Assembly: GCA_965276815.1 (NCBI GenBank)
Contig: CBDIBE010000011.1
Coordinates: forward strand, 62,001-126,000
Direction of reading: 5' to 3'
Source of the DNA: JAVVHH01 sp965276815
GTDB lineage: Bacteria > Pseudomonadota > Alphaproteobacteria > Acetobacterales > Acetobacteraceae
DNA: 64,000 nt
The notes below the pieces were generated by a model, which searched no databases, was not told the origin of the DNA, and worked only from the letters and a program-made list of their open reading frames with translations. The position numbers and the translations under genes were made by a program. Below are positions 9,358 through 17,220 of the stretch, piece after piece. How positions within the stretch are numbered: the stretch's first letter is position 1; every line of letters starts with the position of its first letter.

Positions 9358-10404
9358 ATGCAGAGCCCGACCCGCGCCACCCCCGCCCCATCCACCCTAG
9401 ACTTCCCGTTTGAGGCGCCGCCCGAGGTCGGCGCGGTCATCGAGGCCGCGCCCGGCATCCTGTGGCTCCGTCTCGCCCTGCCGTTCCGGCTCGATCACGT
9501 GAACATCTACCTGATCGAGGACGGCCCGGGCTTCGCGGTGGTCGACACCGGCATCGGCAACGCGGCGACGGAGGCGGTTTGGGAGGCCTTGCTCGAGGGC
9601 TTGCTGCGGGGCCGGCCGATCACCCGCATCATCGTCACCCATTACCATCCCGACCATTCCGGCATGGCCGGCTGGCTGACCAGGCGCGTCGATGCCCCCG
9701 TGCTGATGAGCGCGACCGAATATTTGGCCAGCCTGGTCATCCATCTCGACCCCGGCGCGCTCGATTCCGAGCCCTATCGCAGCTTCTACCTCAAGCAGGG
9801 GCTGGACGAGGTGACGACCGAGGGCCTGCTCAGCCAGGGCAACCGCTATCTGAAGATGGTGACCGGGCTGCCCCGCACCTATCACCGGCTGATCGCCGGC
9901 GAGACGCTGCAGATCGGCGGCCGCGCCTACGACGTGCTCACCGGCGGCGGCCACGCGCCCGAGCAGGTCATGCTGCACTGCCCGTCGCACCGCCTGCTGC
10001 TATGCGCCGACCAGATCCTCGCCCGCATCACGCCGAATATCAGCGTCTCGGCCATGGATCCCGAGGGCGACCCGCTCGGCATCTTTCTCCGCTCCATCGC
10101 CGAGTTGCGCGCGACCGTTCCGGCGGACACGCTGGTGCTGCCCGGCCACAATCTGCCCTTCATCGGCCTGCACACCAGGCTCGACGAGCTCGAAGCGCAT
10201 CATGAAAGCCGCTGTGTCGCGATCGAGGAGGCGTGCCGCACCCGCCCGCACACGGCCGCGGAACTCGTCCCGGTGATCTTCCGCCGCCCGATCGACGACC
10301 CCCACCAGATGGGCTTTGCCTTCAGCGAAGCCCTGGCGCACATCAACCTGCTGCGCCGCCAGGGCCGGCTCCGCTTCGAGGGTGGACGGTATTTCGCAGC
10401 CTAA
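9358..10404 (+). CDS. Metallo-beta-lactamase-fold hydrolase
   Basis: The 348-residue protein carries the metal-binding HxHxDH motif (HYHPDH, 95-100), a later His in GGHAPEQ, Asp in LCADQIL and a C-terminal His in LPGHN, the complete di-metal set of the superfamily. A C-terminal stretch of about 90 residues with charged helices (LDELEAHHESRC... SEALAHINLLRRQGRL) resembles the winged-helix extension of LACTB2/glyoxalase II-like hydrolases. Such enzymes hydrolyse thioesters, phosphodiesters or lactones; the substrate here is unclear. The ATG at 9358 was chosen over much longer in-frame extensions that run into the divergent binding-protein gene. No signal peptide is evident, so it is probably cytoplasmic. 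Confidence 0.85.
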   Translation: MQSPTRATPAPSTLDFPFEAPPEVGAVIEAAPGILWLRLALPFRLDHVNIYLIEDGPGFAVVDTGIGNAATEAVWEALLEGLLRGRPITRIIVTHYHPDHSGMAGWLTRRVDAPVLMSATEYLASLVIHLDPGALDSEPYRSFYLKQGLDEVTTEGLLSQGNRYLKMVTGLPRTYHRLIAGETLQIGGRAYDVLTGGGHAPEQVMLHCPSHRLLLCADQILARITPNISVSAMDPEGDPLGIFLRSIAELRATVPADTLVLPGHNLPFIGLHTRLDELEAHHESRCVAIEEACRTRPHTAAELVPVIFRRPIDDPHQMGFAFSEALAHINLLRRQGRLRFEGGRYFAA

Positions 10405-10478
10405 TTGTCACACAACTGACATATCCACCATGGCCGAGGCGGCTAGTTTCGCCGCGCCACGCGAGGAGCAAGCCTTTG

Positions 10479-12560
10479 ATGAATCGCAAGATTGTCCTGC
10501 AAGCGACCAGCGCGCTGATCGGCCTCCTGACCCCGTTCACGGCTTTCGCCCAGACCGGCACGTTGAGTACGGAGCAGAAGATCGCGCTCTTGCGGCAGAA
10601 AGTGAAATACGTCTTCGTCATCTTCCACGAAAACCGTTCTTTCGATCATTATTTTGGCACCTTTCCGGGCGCCAACGGCCTGTTCAGCGGGCCCACGGGC
10701 GGACTGCCGGCCGATCAGACCTCAGGCTTCCACCAGAAATACCTCGATACCGCGCTCAAGGTGCAGTCCATCTCGCCCTTCCTGATCCCGCGCACGATCA
10801 AGGACGTCAATGGCAAGCTGGTCGAGCTCTACCCGGAAGACACCGCCACCGTCGGCCATTCGCACCAGCAGATCGGCAACGCGATGGATTTCAACCCGGC
10901 CACCGGCGTGTCGCTCAACGACCGTTACGCAATGACGCAGCAAGTCCTGACCACCGACGCGTCGGGCAACATCATCAGGGCGAACGGCGCCGCGCCGACC
11001 GAAATTACGCTCGTACAGAAGCAAATGGCCGAGCTCGACATGTCGCACGTCGACTGCGACACCATCCCGTTCATGTGGCAGTGGGCCAAGAACTTCGTGC
11101 TGTTCGACAACTTCGCGCAGACCATCATCGGCCCATCCACGCCGAACGCCATCGCTATCATCTCCGGGCAGTCCGGCGAGACGCAATGGGCGCTGCATAA
11201 TGAGGAAGGGCCGAAGGTCAGCTACGCCGGCACGCCCGGCATCACCTTGGGCGCCATCTACACCTCACAGGTCACGCCCTCGGTCAGCAACAACTTCGTC
11301 CCGGTCATTGCCGATCCGGGCCCGTTCCCCGGCTCGAACCTGGACCACAACGCGGTCAAGCCGCCGTATAATTTTGACTCCAGCGCCGCCAACCCGACCC
11401 TCAACCTGACCTTCGCCACGCAGATGCTGTCGTTCATGGGTTCCAACATCAATCAAATCATCAGCGCCGATGAGGACGCCAAGTCCGATCTCGCCGATGT
11501 CCAGCAAGACATTCCCGTCATCGCAGCACATAACCAACCGGTAGCCTGGGGCTGGTACCAGCAGGGCTTCAACGGCCACGACAAGCCCGACCCGTTCGCC
11601 AAGCAGGGTACCGGAACCCCCAATCCGAACAACGAAGCTGGCCTGTATACCGGCTACGTCCTGCACCATAACGCCCCGGAATATTTCGGCTATCTCGGCG
11701 ACAACACCGCGGTGCTGAAGGACGATCTGCACGGCGTGCAGGACTTCTTCGACGCCGTCGGCAACAAGACGCTGCCGGCCGCCGGCGGCGTGTTCTACGT
11801 GCGCGGCGGCTACAACAACAATGATGGCCTGGTCCCCATCGACCCGAACCCGGCCGTCCAGCACGCCTTTCTCGGCAATGACGACCACCCCGCCTACTCG
11901 GATGCGCAGATCTCCGAAGCGCTGGCAGCCAACGTGATCAATGCCGTCGCCAACAGCCCCTATTGGTCGCAGAGCGCCATCATCATCACCTATGATGAGA
12001 CCGACGGGCTGTACGACCATGTTCAACCCAAGGTCCGCAACCACCTCGCCGACGGCACGCCGCACGCTGGCGGCCCGCGCATCCCGACGATCCTGATCTC
12101 GCCCTACGCCGCCGCCGGCACCATCTCGCACCAGTACAGCGAGCACAGCTCGATCATTAAACTGATCAACAATATCTTCGGCCTGGTGCCGCTCGCCATG
12201 CTGCCGGACGAGGTGCATGGCAGGGCGCTGGGCCAAGCCAATCTCGGCCAGCCGAACCTTGGCCCCGCCGACGACCCGGCCAACGACCTCGGCGACCTGA
12301 CCGAGGCTTTCGATTACGACATCCTGCAAGGCAACAAGCCGCCGATCCCGGCCTCGCAGGCCACGTTCACGCCCACCCAGGTCAGCACGCTGCCGCATCT
12401 CGGCGCCCATGCCTGCGCCGCGATCGGGATGCTGCCGACCGACTATCGCAGCCAAGACGACTACACGAACGGCAACCCAATCGACCCGCCGCCGGGGGAC
12501 TTCAACCCCCGCCCGAGCCAGTCGCCCGGCACGCCGAGCGCGGGCAACTGGACGCCCTGA
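10479..12560 (+). CDS. Secreted phosphoesterase / phospholipase C family protein
   Basis: The 693-residue product starts at an ATG with GAGGAG upstream and has a signal peptide ending near AFA-Q at residue 25. The active-site block HENRSFDHYFG at 50-60 is the hallmark of the phosphoesterase family that includes bacterial phosphatidylcholine phospholipases C and the acid phosphatase AcpA. Later blocks fit the alkaline-phosphatase-like fold: IITYDETDGLYDHVQP, RIPTILISPYA and YSEHSSIIKLI. It is probably periplasmic or exported and releases phosphate from organic esters, perhaps phospholipids. The C-terminus is Pro-rich. No dedicated phosphate-regulon motif was identified upstream. The exact substrate cannot be decided from sequence. 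Confidence 0.87.
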   Translation: MNRKIVLQATSALIGLLTPFTAFAQTGTLSTEQKIALLRQKVKYVFVIFHENRSFDHYFGTFPGANGLFSGPTGGLPADQTSGFHQKYLDTALKVQSISPFLIPRTIKDVNGKLVELYPEDTATVGHSHQQIGNAMDFNPATGVSLNDRYAMTQQVLTTDASGNIIRANGAAPTEITLVQKQMAELDMSHVDCDTIPFMWQWAKNFVLFDNFAQTIIGPSTPNAIAIISGQSGETQWALHNEEGPKVSYAGTPGITLGAIYTSQVTPSVSNNFVPVIADPGPFPGSNLDHNAVKPPYNFDSSAANPTLNLTFATQMLSFMGSNINQIISADEDAKSDLADVQQDIPVIAAHNQPVAWGWYQQGFNGHDKPDPFAKQGTGTPNPNNEAGLYTGYVLHHNAPEYFGYLGDNTAVLKDDLHGVQDFFDAVGNKTLPAAGGVFYVRGGYNNNDGLVPIDPNPAVQHAFLGNDDHPAYSDAQISEALAANVINAVANSPYWSQSAIIITYDETDGLYDHVQPKVRNHLADGTPHAGGPRIPTILISPYAAAGTISHQYSEHSSIIKLINNIFGLVPLAMLPDEVHGRALGQANLGQPNLGPADDPANDLGDLTEAFDYDILQGNKPPIPASQATFTPTQVSTLPHLGAHACAAIGMLPTDYRSQDDYTNGNPIDPPPGDFNPRPSQSPGTPSAGNWTP

Positions 12561-12614
12561 CCAAGACATTCGCCCCGCTCGCCGCGATCCTCCTCGCGGC
12601 GCGCGGCGCAGTCC

Positions 12615-13709
12615 CTATACCGCCCGGTCCCGAAGCAAGAGGCGCGCCCGCCAGGGCGTGCCTTGCTGCTTCAATCGCCAGATGAACGCGTCGAGCACGT
12701 AATGCGTGATCTGCGGCAGCGCCAATAGCGGCACCAGCCATACGAGGATCGCGTTGCTCTGCACCGTCGGCAGCGCCGTAAAGGCGGGGAACAGGCCGGG
12801 ATGGTCCTGCCAAACCATGCCATCCCACAATCCCTCCTCGAGATAGGCCAGCAGCAGCGGCACCAAGAGAAACAAGGGCACCGCGGCCAGCGTGAACAGC
12901 CGGGCGCCCGGAACGATGCCCAGCAAACGACCTGCAGCGCCCAACCGCGCCTGGTTGCGGCCGTAGAGCCAGATCAAGGCCGTATAGGGGATCCCGTGCG
13001 CCAAGACGTTCACCGCGGTGAACGCCAAATCGCTGTCGAGCGCGATGATCCCGACCCACCAGGACAGCGCCGTCCCCACCAGCAGCAGGTTGCGCGGCCA
13101 GTTGAACGCGCCCTCCTGCCGCACGAGCAGCGCTTCCTTGACCACATAGATCGCCATGATCGCCACGTAGACCGCCAGCAGCAGATCGCTCGCCACTACA
13201 GGCGCCTGCATGCCCAGAAAATCGCCGTCGATGAACCAGGAGAACTGCCTGGGGTGCAGATGCCACCAGGCCAGCGGATAGAGCGTCGCCGCGTAAATCG
13301 CCGTCTGGTCGATCCAGCGATGCCGCCGTTCGCGCCGGCCGTACAGCATCATGAACCCATATTGCTGCCGCACGAAGTGAAACGCCGCCAGGTAGGCGAG
13401 GCAGCGCCAGAACACCATCGCGCCCAGGCTGTATAACCCGGCGAACACCAGGAATCCCAGCAGCGGCGCCACGAGGTACAGCGTTCGCCCGCGGCGGAAC
13501 TCGGCCGGGTCGAAATAGGTGCGGTACAGCGTCGTGTAGACGTGGGTGACGTCCACGCCGACGATCAGCGCGCCCCAGAGCAGCGGCGAAACCGCCCGGT
13601 TCGTGACCGCTTGCGGGGCAGCGAGCACGGCGAGGCTGACCACCACGCCCGGCAGCAGAATGAACGCCAGGTCGAACCACGCCGGCCCGATCCAGGGTTG
13701 CCGTTTCAT
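12615..13709 (-). CDS. Polytopic membrane protein with conserved histidines (last gene of SPFH-DUF4178-SpeE module)
   Basis: The 364-residue protein is almost entirely membrane-embedded, with roughly eight to nine hydrophobic spans. Histidines sit in or next to spans in recurring aromatic settings: DVTHVYTTLYRTY, AAFHFVRQQYGFMM, LAHGIPYTALIW and QITHYVLDAFIWR. Such spacing resembles membrane metalloenzymes (desaturase/oxygenase-like) or haem/quinone-binding proteins, but I do not recognise the family and give no reaction. Its ATG overlaps the stop of the FAD oxidoreductase gene (ATGA), making it the final member of an eight-gene operon starting at 20113. A 54-bp gap separates it from the convergent phosphoesterase gene. 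That it works with the polyamine-type synthase and FAD enzyme is inferred from position only. Confidence 0.75.
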   Translation of the reverse strand: MKRQPWIGPAWFDLAFILLPGVVVSLAVLAAPQAVTNRAVSPLLWGALIVGVDVTHVYTTLYRTYFDPAEFRRGRTLYLVAPLLGFLVFAGLYSLGAMVFWRCLAYLAAFHFVRQQYGFMMLYGRRERRHRWIDQTAIYAATLYPLAWWHLHPRQFSWFIDGDFLGMQAPVVASDLLLAVYVAIMAIYVVKEALLVRQEGAFNWPRNLLLVGTALSWWVGIIALDSDLAFTAVNVLAHGIPYTALIWLYGRNQARLGAAGRLLGIVPGARLFTLAAVPLFLLVPLLLAYLEEGLWDGMVWQDHPGLFPAFTALPTVQSNAILVWLVPLLALPQITHYVLDAFIWRLKQQGTPWRARLLLRDRAV

Positions 13710-15280
13710 CCGCGCAGATACGCAGCGACGGCGTCGGCCGCCTGGACGCCGCGAAAATTGGCCTCCTCGAACAACGACAGCCCGCTCATGTCGGAATGGG
13801 CGAAAAACACCGGCGGGCGCTGCACGCCGGCGGCGGCGCGGGCAGCGCCCCACATCGTGCCCGGCGTCGGCCGCACCATCCCATGCCCCCAAACGCGCAC
13901 ATCCACCGAACGCACGGCGCCTTGCAGCTCCGGATGCACGCGCAGCAGCTCGTCCAGCACCATCGCCTGCCAAGCCTCAAGCGGCCGCGCGGCCGCGGTC
14001 CGGCGCGCCGCATCCGGCGCTTCGTCGCAGAGCGGCCAGTAATAGGTCAGCACCGTGTGCAGCTGCACGCGCTCCAGCGACTGGTGGTTGGCGACGACAT
14101 AGCCCAGCGACGGGCTGCCATAGATCACGTTGTCCCAGGCGAGCGGCACGCCTGCCCCACCCGGCAGCGCGTCAAGCGTGATGTTGGCGACCATCCAGGG
14201 CGAGTAGACGAACGTGTTCTCGCTGGTGCCGAGCAGCCGGTCGGCGACGAAGCGCGGCGTCGCCAGCACGGCCGCTTTGGCCGAAATTCGCGTCGTCGCG
14301 CCCCGCGCCGGGTCGAAGACATTGACGCTCACGCCGCCGGTTTCGCCGCGCACCCGCCAGGCCACCACGCCGGTCGTGATGCTGCCCGCCAGACGGCGCT
14401 GCAATTGCTGGACGATGTAGCCGTTGCCCTGCGGCCAGGTCAGCACTGGCGGGTCTTCCTGCCCGCCGCGGTCGCGCGAGGCGAAGTAATGAATGCCAGC
14501 CCAGGCCGAGGTCTCCGCAGAATGGGCGCCGAAATCGTCGCGACAGCAATAATCGACGAACCAGTGCAGCAGCTCGGAGTTCCAGCCCTGGGCCCGCATC
14601 CAGGCCTGCATGTTCACCTGGTCCAGCGCCCGGAACCGCTCGTCGGCGGAGCTGAGTTCCACTGGGATCACGAAGGCCCGCCGCCCATCGCTGCCACGCG
14701 CGGTCCGGTAGGCGTCCATGGCGCGGAAGAACGCGGCATATTGGCGCCGGTCATCCGCGGAAGCGCCAAGCCTCGGCACCAGGTCCTCCTGCCACCGGCC
14801 CAGCAGGAACAGCCGCTCATGCGGATCGGCGCATTGGAAGAACTCGTTGTAGACGGGGTCGCCGGATGCGGTCCGGCCGGTGATGATGCCGATCTCCTCG
14901 AACAGCTCGGCCGCATGCACCGACTCATCTGTCAGCGCCGGGACATAGTGCGCACCCCACGGATAGGCGCTCACCGCGTTGACGCCCCAAGCCGCGTTGC
15001 CGCCGATTTCGGGCTCGAGTTCGAGCAGCGTCGCCTCGATCCCCAGCCGGCGCAGGCGCCAGGCGGCCGAGAGGCCGGCCATGCCGCCGCCGATGATCAG
15101 CACGTCGGCCCGGCCCTGTCCGGCCGGCTCCGGCAAACCGCCATCGCGCATACGATGCCCCAGCGCCATCCCCGGCAAGGTGAGCGAACCGGGGACGCGC
15201 CCCCGCCCCAGCATCCGCGCGCTGCCCGCGGCAAGCCCGGCGGCGGCCAATCCGCCCAGCAATGCATGGCGTCGGCGCAT
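13706..15280 (-). CDS. FAD-dependent amine-oxidase-like oxidoreductase with Tat-type leader
   Basis: The 524-residue protein begins MRRRHALLGG, a twin-arginine-like leader followed by a hydrophobic Ala/Gly stretch, suggesting export of a folded flavoprotein. The dinucleotide-binding motif VLIIGGGMAGLSAA (GGGMAG at 64-69) and the acidic strand end LLELEPEIGG fit the flavin monoamine oxidase/phytoene-desaturase-like fold; a C-terminal block (FRGVQAADAVAAYL) matches the closing FAD contact. Large active-site loops rich in Trp, Tyr and Cys (FVDYCCRDDFG, SAWAGIHYF) are typical of the relatives found beside DUF350/spermidine-synthase genes. The ATG overlaps the stop of the aminopropyltransferase-like gene (TGATG). 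An amine or polyamine derivative made by that enzyme is an attractive but unproven substrate. Confidence 0.8.
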   Translation of the reverse strand: MRRRHALLGGLAAAGLAAGSARMLGRGRVPGSLTLPGMALGHRMRDGGLPEPAGQGRADVLIIGGGMAGLSAAWRLRRLGIEATLLELEPEIGGNAAWGVNAVSAYPWGAHYVPALTDESVHAAELFEEIGIITGRTASGDPVYNEFFQCADPHERLFLLGRWQEDLVPRLGASADDRRQYAAFFRAMDAYRTARGSDGRRAFVIPVELSSADERFRALDQVNMQAWMRAQGWNSELLHWFVDYCCRDDFGAHSAETSAWAGIHYFASRDRGGQEDPPVLTWPQGNGYIVQQLQRRLAGSITTGVVAWRVRGETGGVSVNVFDPARGATTRISAKAAVLATPRFVADRLLGTSENTFVYSPWMVANITLDALPGGAGVPLAWDNVIYGSPSLGYVVANHQSLERVQLHTVLTYYWPLCDEAPDAARRTAAARPLEAWQAMVLDELLRVHPELQGAVRSVDVRVWGHGMVRPTPGTMWGAARAAAGVQRPPVFFAHSDMSGLSLFEEANFRGVQAADAVAAYLRG

Positions 15281-16824
15281 CAGTTCACCCCGTAATCCGC
15301 CCATTCCGTCTCGAAGGTACGGACCAGGGCTTGGCTGTCCAACCGGTTCACCTCGGCCGGGACCCGGGACATGTCGGCGGGGAAGTGCTGCATCTGCGCG
15401 AACGTGTCGGCCGAGATGTAGCGCATTCCGGGCGGATAACGGTCCTTCGGTTGCGGCCGTTCGACGCCCGCGAGCACGAAACCCCACTCGCCGAAGGACG
15501 GCACATAGGCATGGTACGGGATCGTCGCAAAACCGGCCGCCTCGAGCGTCTCGACCACGCACCAATACGAGCGGCGGGCGACGAAAGGCGAAGTGCTCTG
15601 CACCACGATCGCCCCGCCTGGCGCCAGCATCTGCCGCAACAAGCGGAAGAACGTGACGGTATACAGCTTGCCGATCGAGAAGTTGGACGGGTCGGGGAAA
15701 TCGACGATGACGGCGTCGTAAAGCGGATGGCCAGCCGGCTGCTGCCTCAGCCAGACGAAAGCGTCCTGGTTGATCACCTGCAGCTTTGGCGAGGCGAAGG
15801 CGGCGCCGTTCAGCTCGGACAGCATCGAGTTGCGAGAGAACAGCTCAACCATCGCCGGGTCGAGCTCGACTTGGGTGATCTGCTGCACGGCGGGGACTTT
15901 GAGGACCTCGCGCGCGGCCAGTCCGTCGCCGCCGCCGAAAATCAGCACATGCGCCGGGTGCTCGACCGCGGCCAGCAGCGGCTGCACGAGCGCTTCGTGA
16001 TAGCGGTACTCGTCGCGGCTGCTGAATTGCAGGTTGCCGTTCAGGAACAGGCGCAGATCCCGGCGCGATGCGGTGAGCACGATCCGCTGATAAGGGGTTG
16101 ATTGTGCATGGATCACCGGATCGGCGTAGATGGCGGCTTCCGACAGATCCATGATCCAGTTGGCCTGCACGAAGCCAGCCATCAGCGCGGCGAGCGACGC
16201 CAGCGCGGCGATCCGGTGCGTGCGGACCCAGCGCGCCGCCGGGTCGAGCGTGTGCAGCAGCCACAGTGCGACGGCGACATTCATCATGCCGAACAGGAAG
16301 CTCGAGCGGATCAGACCGAGATGCGGGACTAGGAACAGCGGGAACAGCAGCGAGGCGAACAGCGCGCCGACATAGTCGAACGCGAACACGCGCGCGACAA
16401 GGTCCTTGAACGCCAGCGTGTCCTTCAGGATGCGCAGCAGCAGCGGAATCTCGACGCCCACCAGCACACCGATGGCCGCGACCGTTGCGTAAAGCGGGAT
16501 CCGGAACGAGCTGACCTGGCCAAAGGCGACGAAGAGCAGCGCCGCCGAGAACCCGCCGACCAGTCCGATCAGGATCTCGGTCCGCACGAACAATTTCAGC
16601 AGATCGCGTTCGACCCGGCCGGACAGGAACGAACCGACCCCCATCGCCGACAAATACACGCCGATCACCGTGGAGAACTGGGTCACGGAGTCGCCCAGCA
16701 GGTAGCTTGCGAGCGTGCCGGCGATCAGCTCGTAGACGAGGCCGCACGTGGCGATGACGAACACCGACAGCATCAGCAGCGTCGGCATCCGTGAGCCGCC
16801 GCTCAGGGCGTCGGCGTCATCCAC
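15280..16824 (-). CDS. Membrane-embedded spermidine-synthase-like aminopropyltransferase
   Basis: The 514-residue protein fuses an N-terminal membrane domain (about six to seven spans, residues 15-225) to a cytoplasmic spermidine-synthase fold. The synthase half retains key elements: DEYRYHEALVQ (271-281), GGGDG (297-301), the ribose-contacting Glu320 (QVELD), Asp354 (INQDAF) and the catalytic-region Asp pair DFPDP (375-379). Soluble SpeE is about 290 residues, so the membrane half is a real fusion, as in other spermidine synthases coupled to DUF350. It would transfer an aminopropyl-like group at the membrane; substrate unknown. The GTG at 16824 overlaps the DUF350 stop by eight bases; an ATG at 16788 (MPTLLMLS) is the alternative start. 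It sits fifth after the SPFH gene in the same operon. Confidence 0.86.
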   Translation of the reverse strand: MDDADALSGGSRMPTLLMLSVFVIATCGLVYELIAGTLASYLLGDSVTQFSTVIGVYLSAMGVGSFLSGRVERDLLKLFVRTEILIGLVGGFSAALLFVAFGQVSSFRIPLYATVAAIGVLVGVEIPLLLRILKDTLAFKDLVARVFAFDYVGALFASLLFPLFLVPHLGLIRSSFLFGMMNVAVALWLLHTLDPAARWVRTHRIAALASLAALMAGFVQANWIMDLSEAAIYADPVIHAQSTPYQRIVLTASRRDLRLFLNGNLQFSSRDEYRYHEALVQPLLAAVEHPAHVLIFGGGDGLAAREVLKVPAVQQITQVELDPAMVELFSRNSMLSELNGAAFASPKLQVINQDAFVWLRQQPAGHPLYDAVIVDFPDPSNFSIGKLYTVTFFRLLRQMLAPGGAIVVQSTSPFVARRSYWCVVETLEAAGFATIPYHAYVPSFGEWGFVLAGVERPQPKDRYPPGMRYISADTFAQMQHFPADMSRVPAEVNRLDSQALVRTFETEWADYGVN

Positions 16825-17044
16825 GGACGGCCGCGCTGATGATCATCGCGATCCCGAGCACGATCGCGCCGAGGAAGATGGCGAGCGCGACATTCTTTTC
16901 GTGGCAGATCTGGTTCCAGACATGCACCTGCGGCGTCAGCAGGTCGAGAATGACGAAGCCGATCACGAAGATCAGCAGACCCATGCCGGAAAACAGCGCC
17001 GCATTCAGCAGATTGTGCCAGGCCGATACGCTAACCGTGTTCAT
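16817..17044 (-). CDS. DUF350 (YjfL-type) membrane protein
   Basis: This 75-residue protein has two membrane spans (about 12-34 and 52-72) separated by a short polar loop, with the DUF350 feature of a Gly/Ile-rich second helix (ALAIFLGAIVLGIAMII) preceded by EKNVA. DUF350 proteins are small inner-membrane proteins often encoded with spermidine-synthase-like and SPFH/PspA-type genes in envelope-stress-related neighbourhoods. A clear ribosome site (GAGGAGA) lies about 7 bases before the ATG, making this one of the few genes in the cluster with an independent signal. Full-length DUF350 proteins usually contain two such repeats (about 130 residues); this is a half-length, single-unit version, so it may dimerise. 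Confidence 0.85.
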   Translation of the reverse strand: MNTVSVSAWHNLLNAALFSGMGLLIFVIGFVILDLLTPQVHVWNQICHEKNVALAIFLGAIVLGIAMIISAAVRG

Positions 17045-17058
17045 GTCCGATCTCCTCG

Positions 17059-17220
17059 TTACTTATGCGACCCGCTCATGCCCGACGAGTAGTTGCCGCC
17101 GCCGCGGGAGGCTGCCGCTTGACTGCGGCTGCCGAACAAGGCCCACCCCTCATATTTGGCAAAGCCGAACACCAGCAGGATGATGGCGCAATACAGCGCG
17201 AAGATTGGCGGCCGGCGCAT
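17059..17220 (-). CDS. 53-residue single-span membrane peptide in the SPFH/SpeE operon
   Basis: An ATG overlapping the TGA of the second DUF4178 gene (TGATG) opens a 53-codon frame ending in TAA, 14 bp before the DUF350 start. The peptide has a basic N-terminus (MRRPP), one membrane span (IFALYCAIILLVFGFAKYE) and a Ser/Gly-rich tail ending SGSHK. Coding evidence is the exact fit between the neighbours, the start-stop coupling and alphaproteobacterial codon choice; without it there would be a conspicuous 160-bp hole in an otherwise gapless operon. No family is recognised. It is predicted to be N-in or a small membrane partner of DUF350; the orientation is inferred from the positive N-terminus. 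Confidence 0.75.
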   Translation of the reverse strand: MRRPPIFALYCAIILLVFGFAKYEGWALFGSRSQAAASRGGGNYSSGMSGSHK

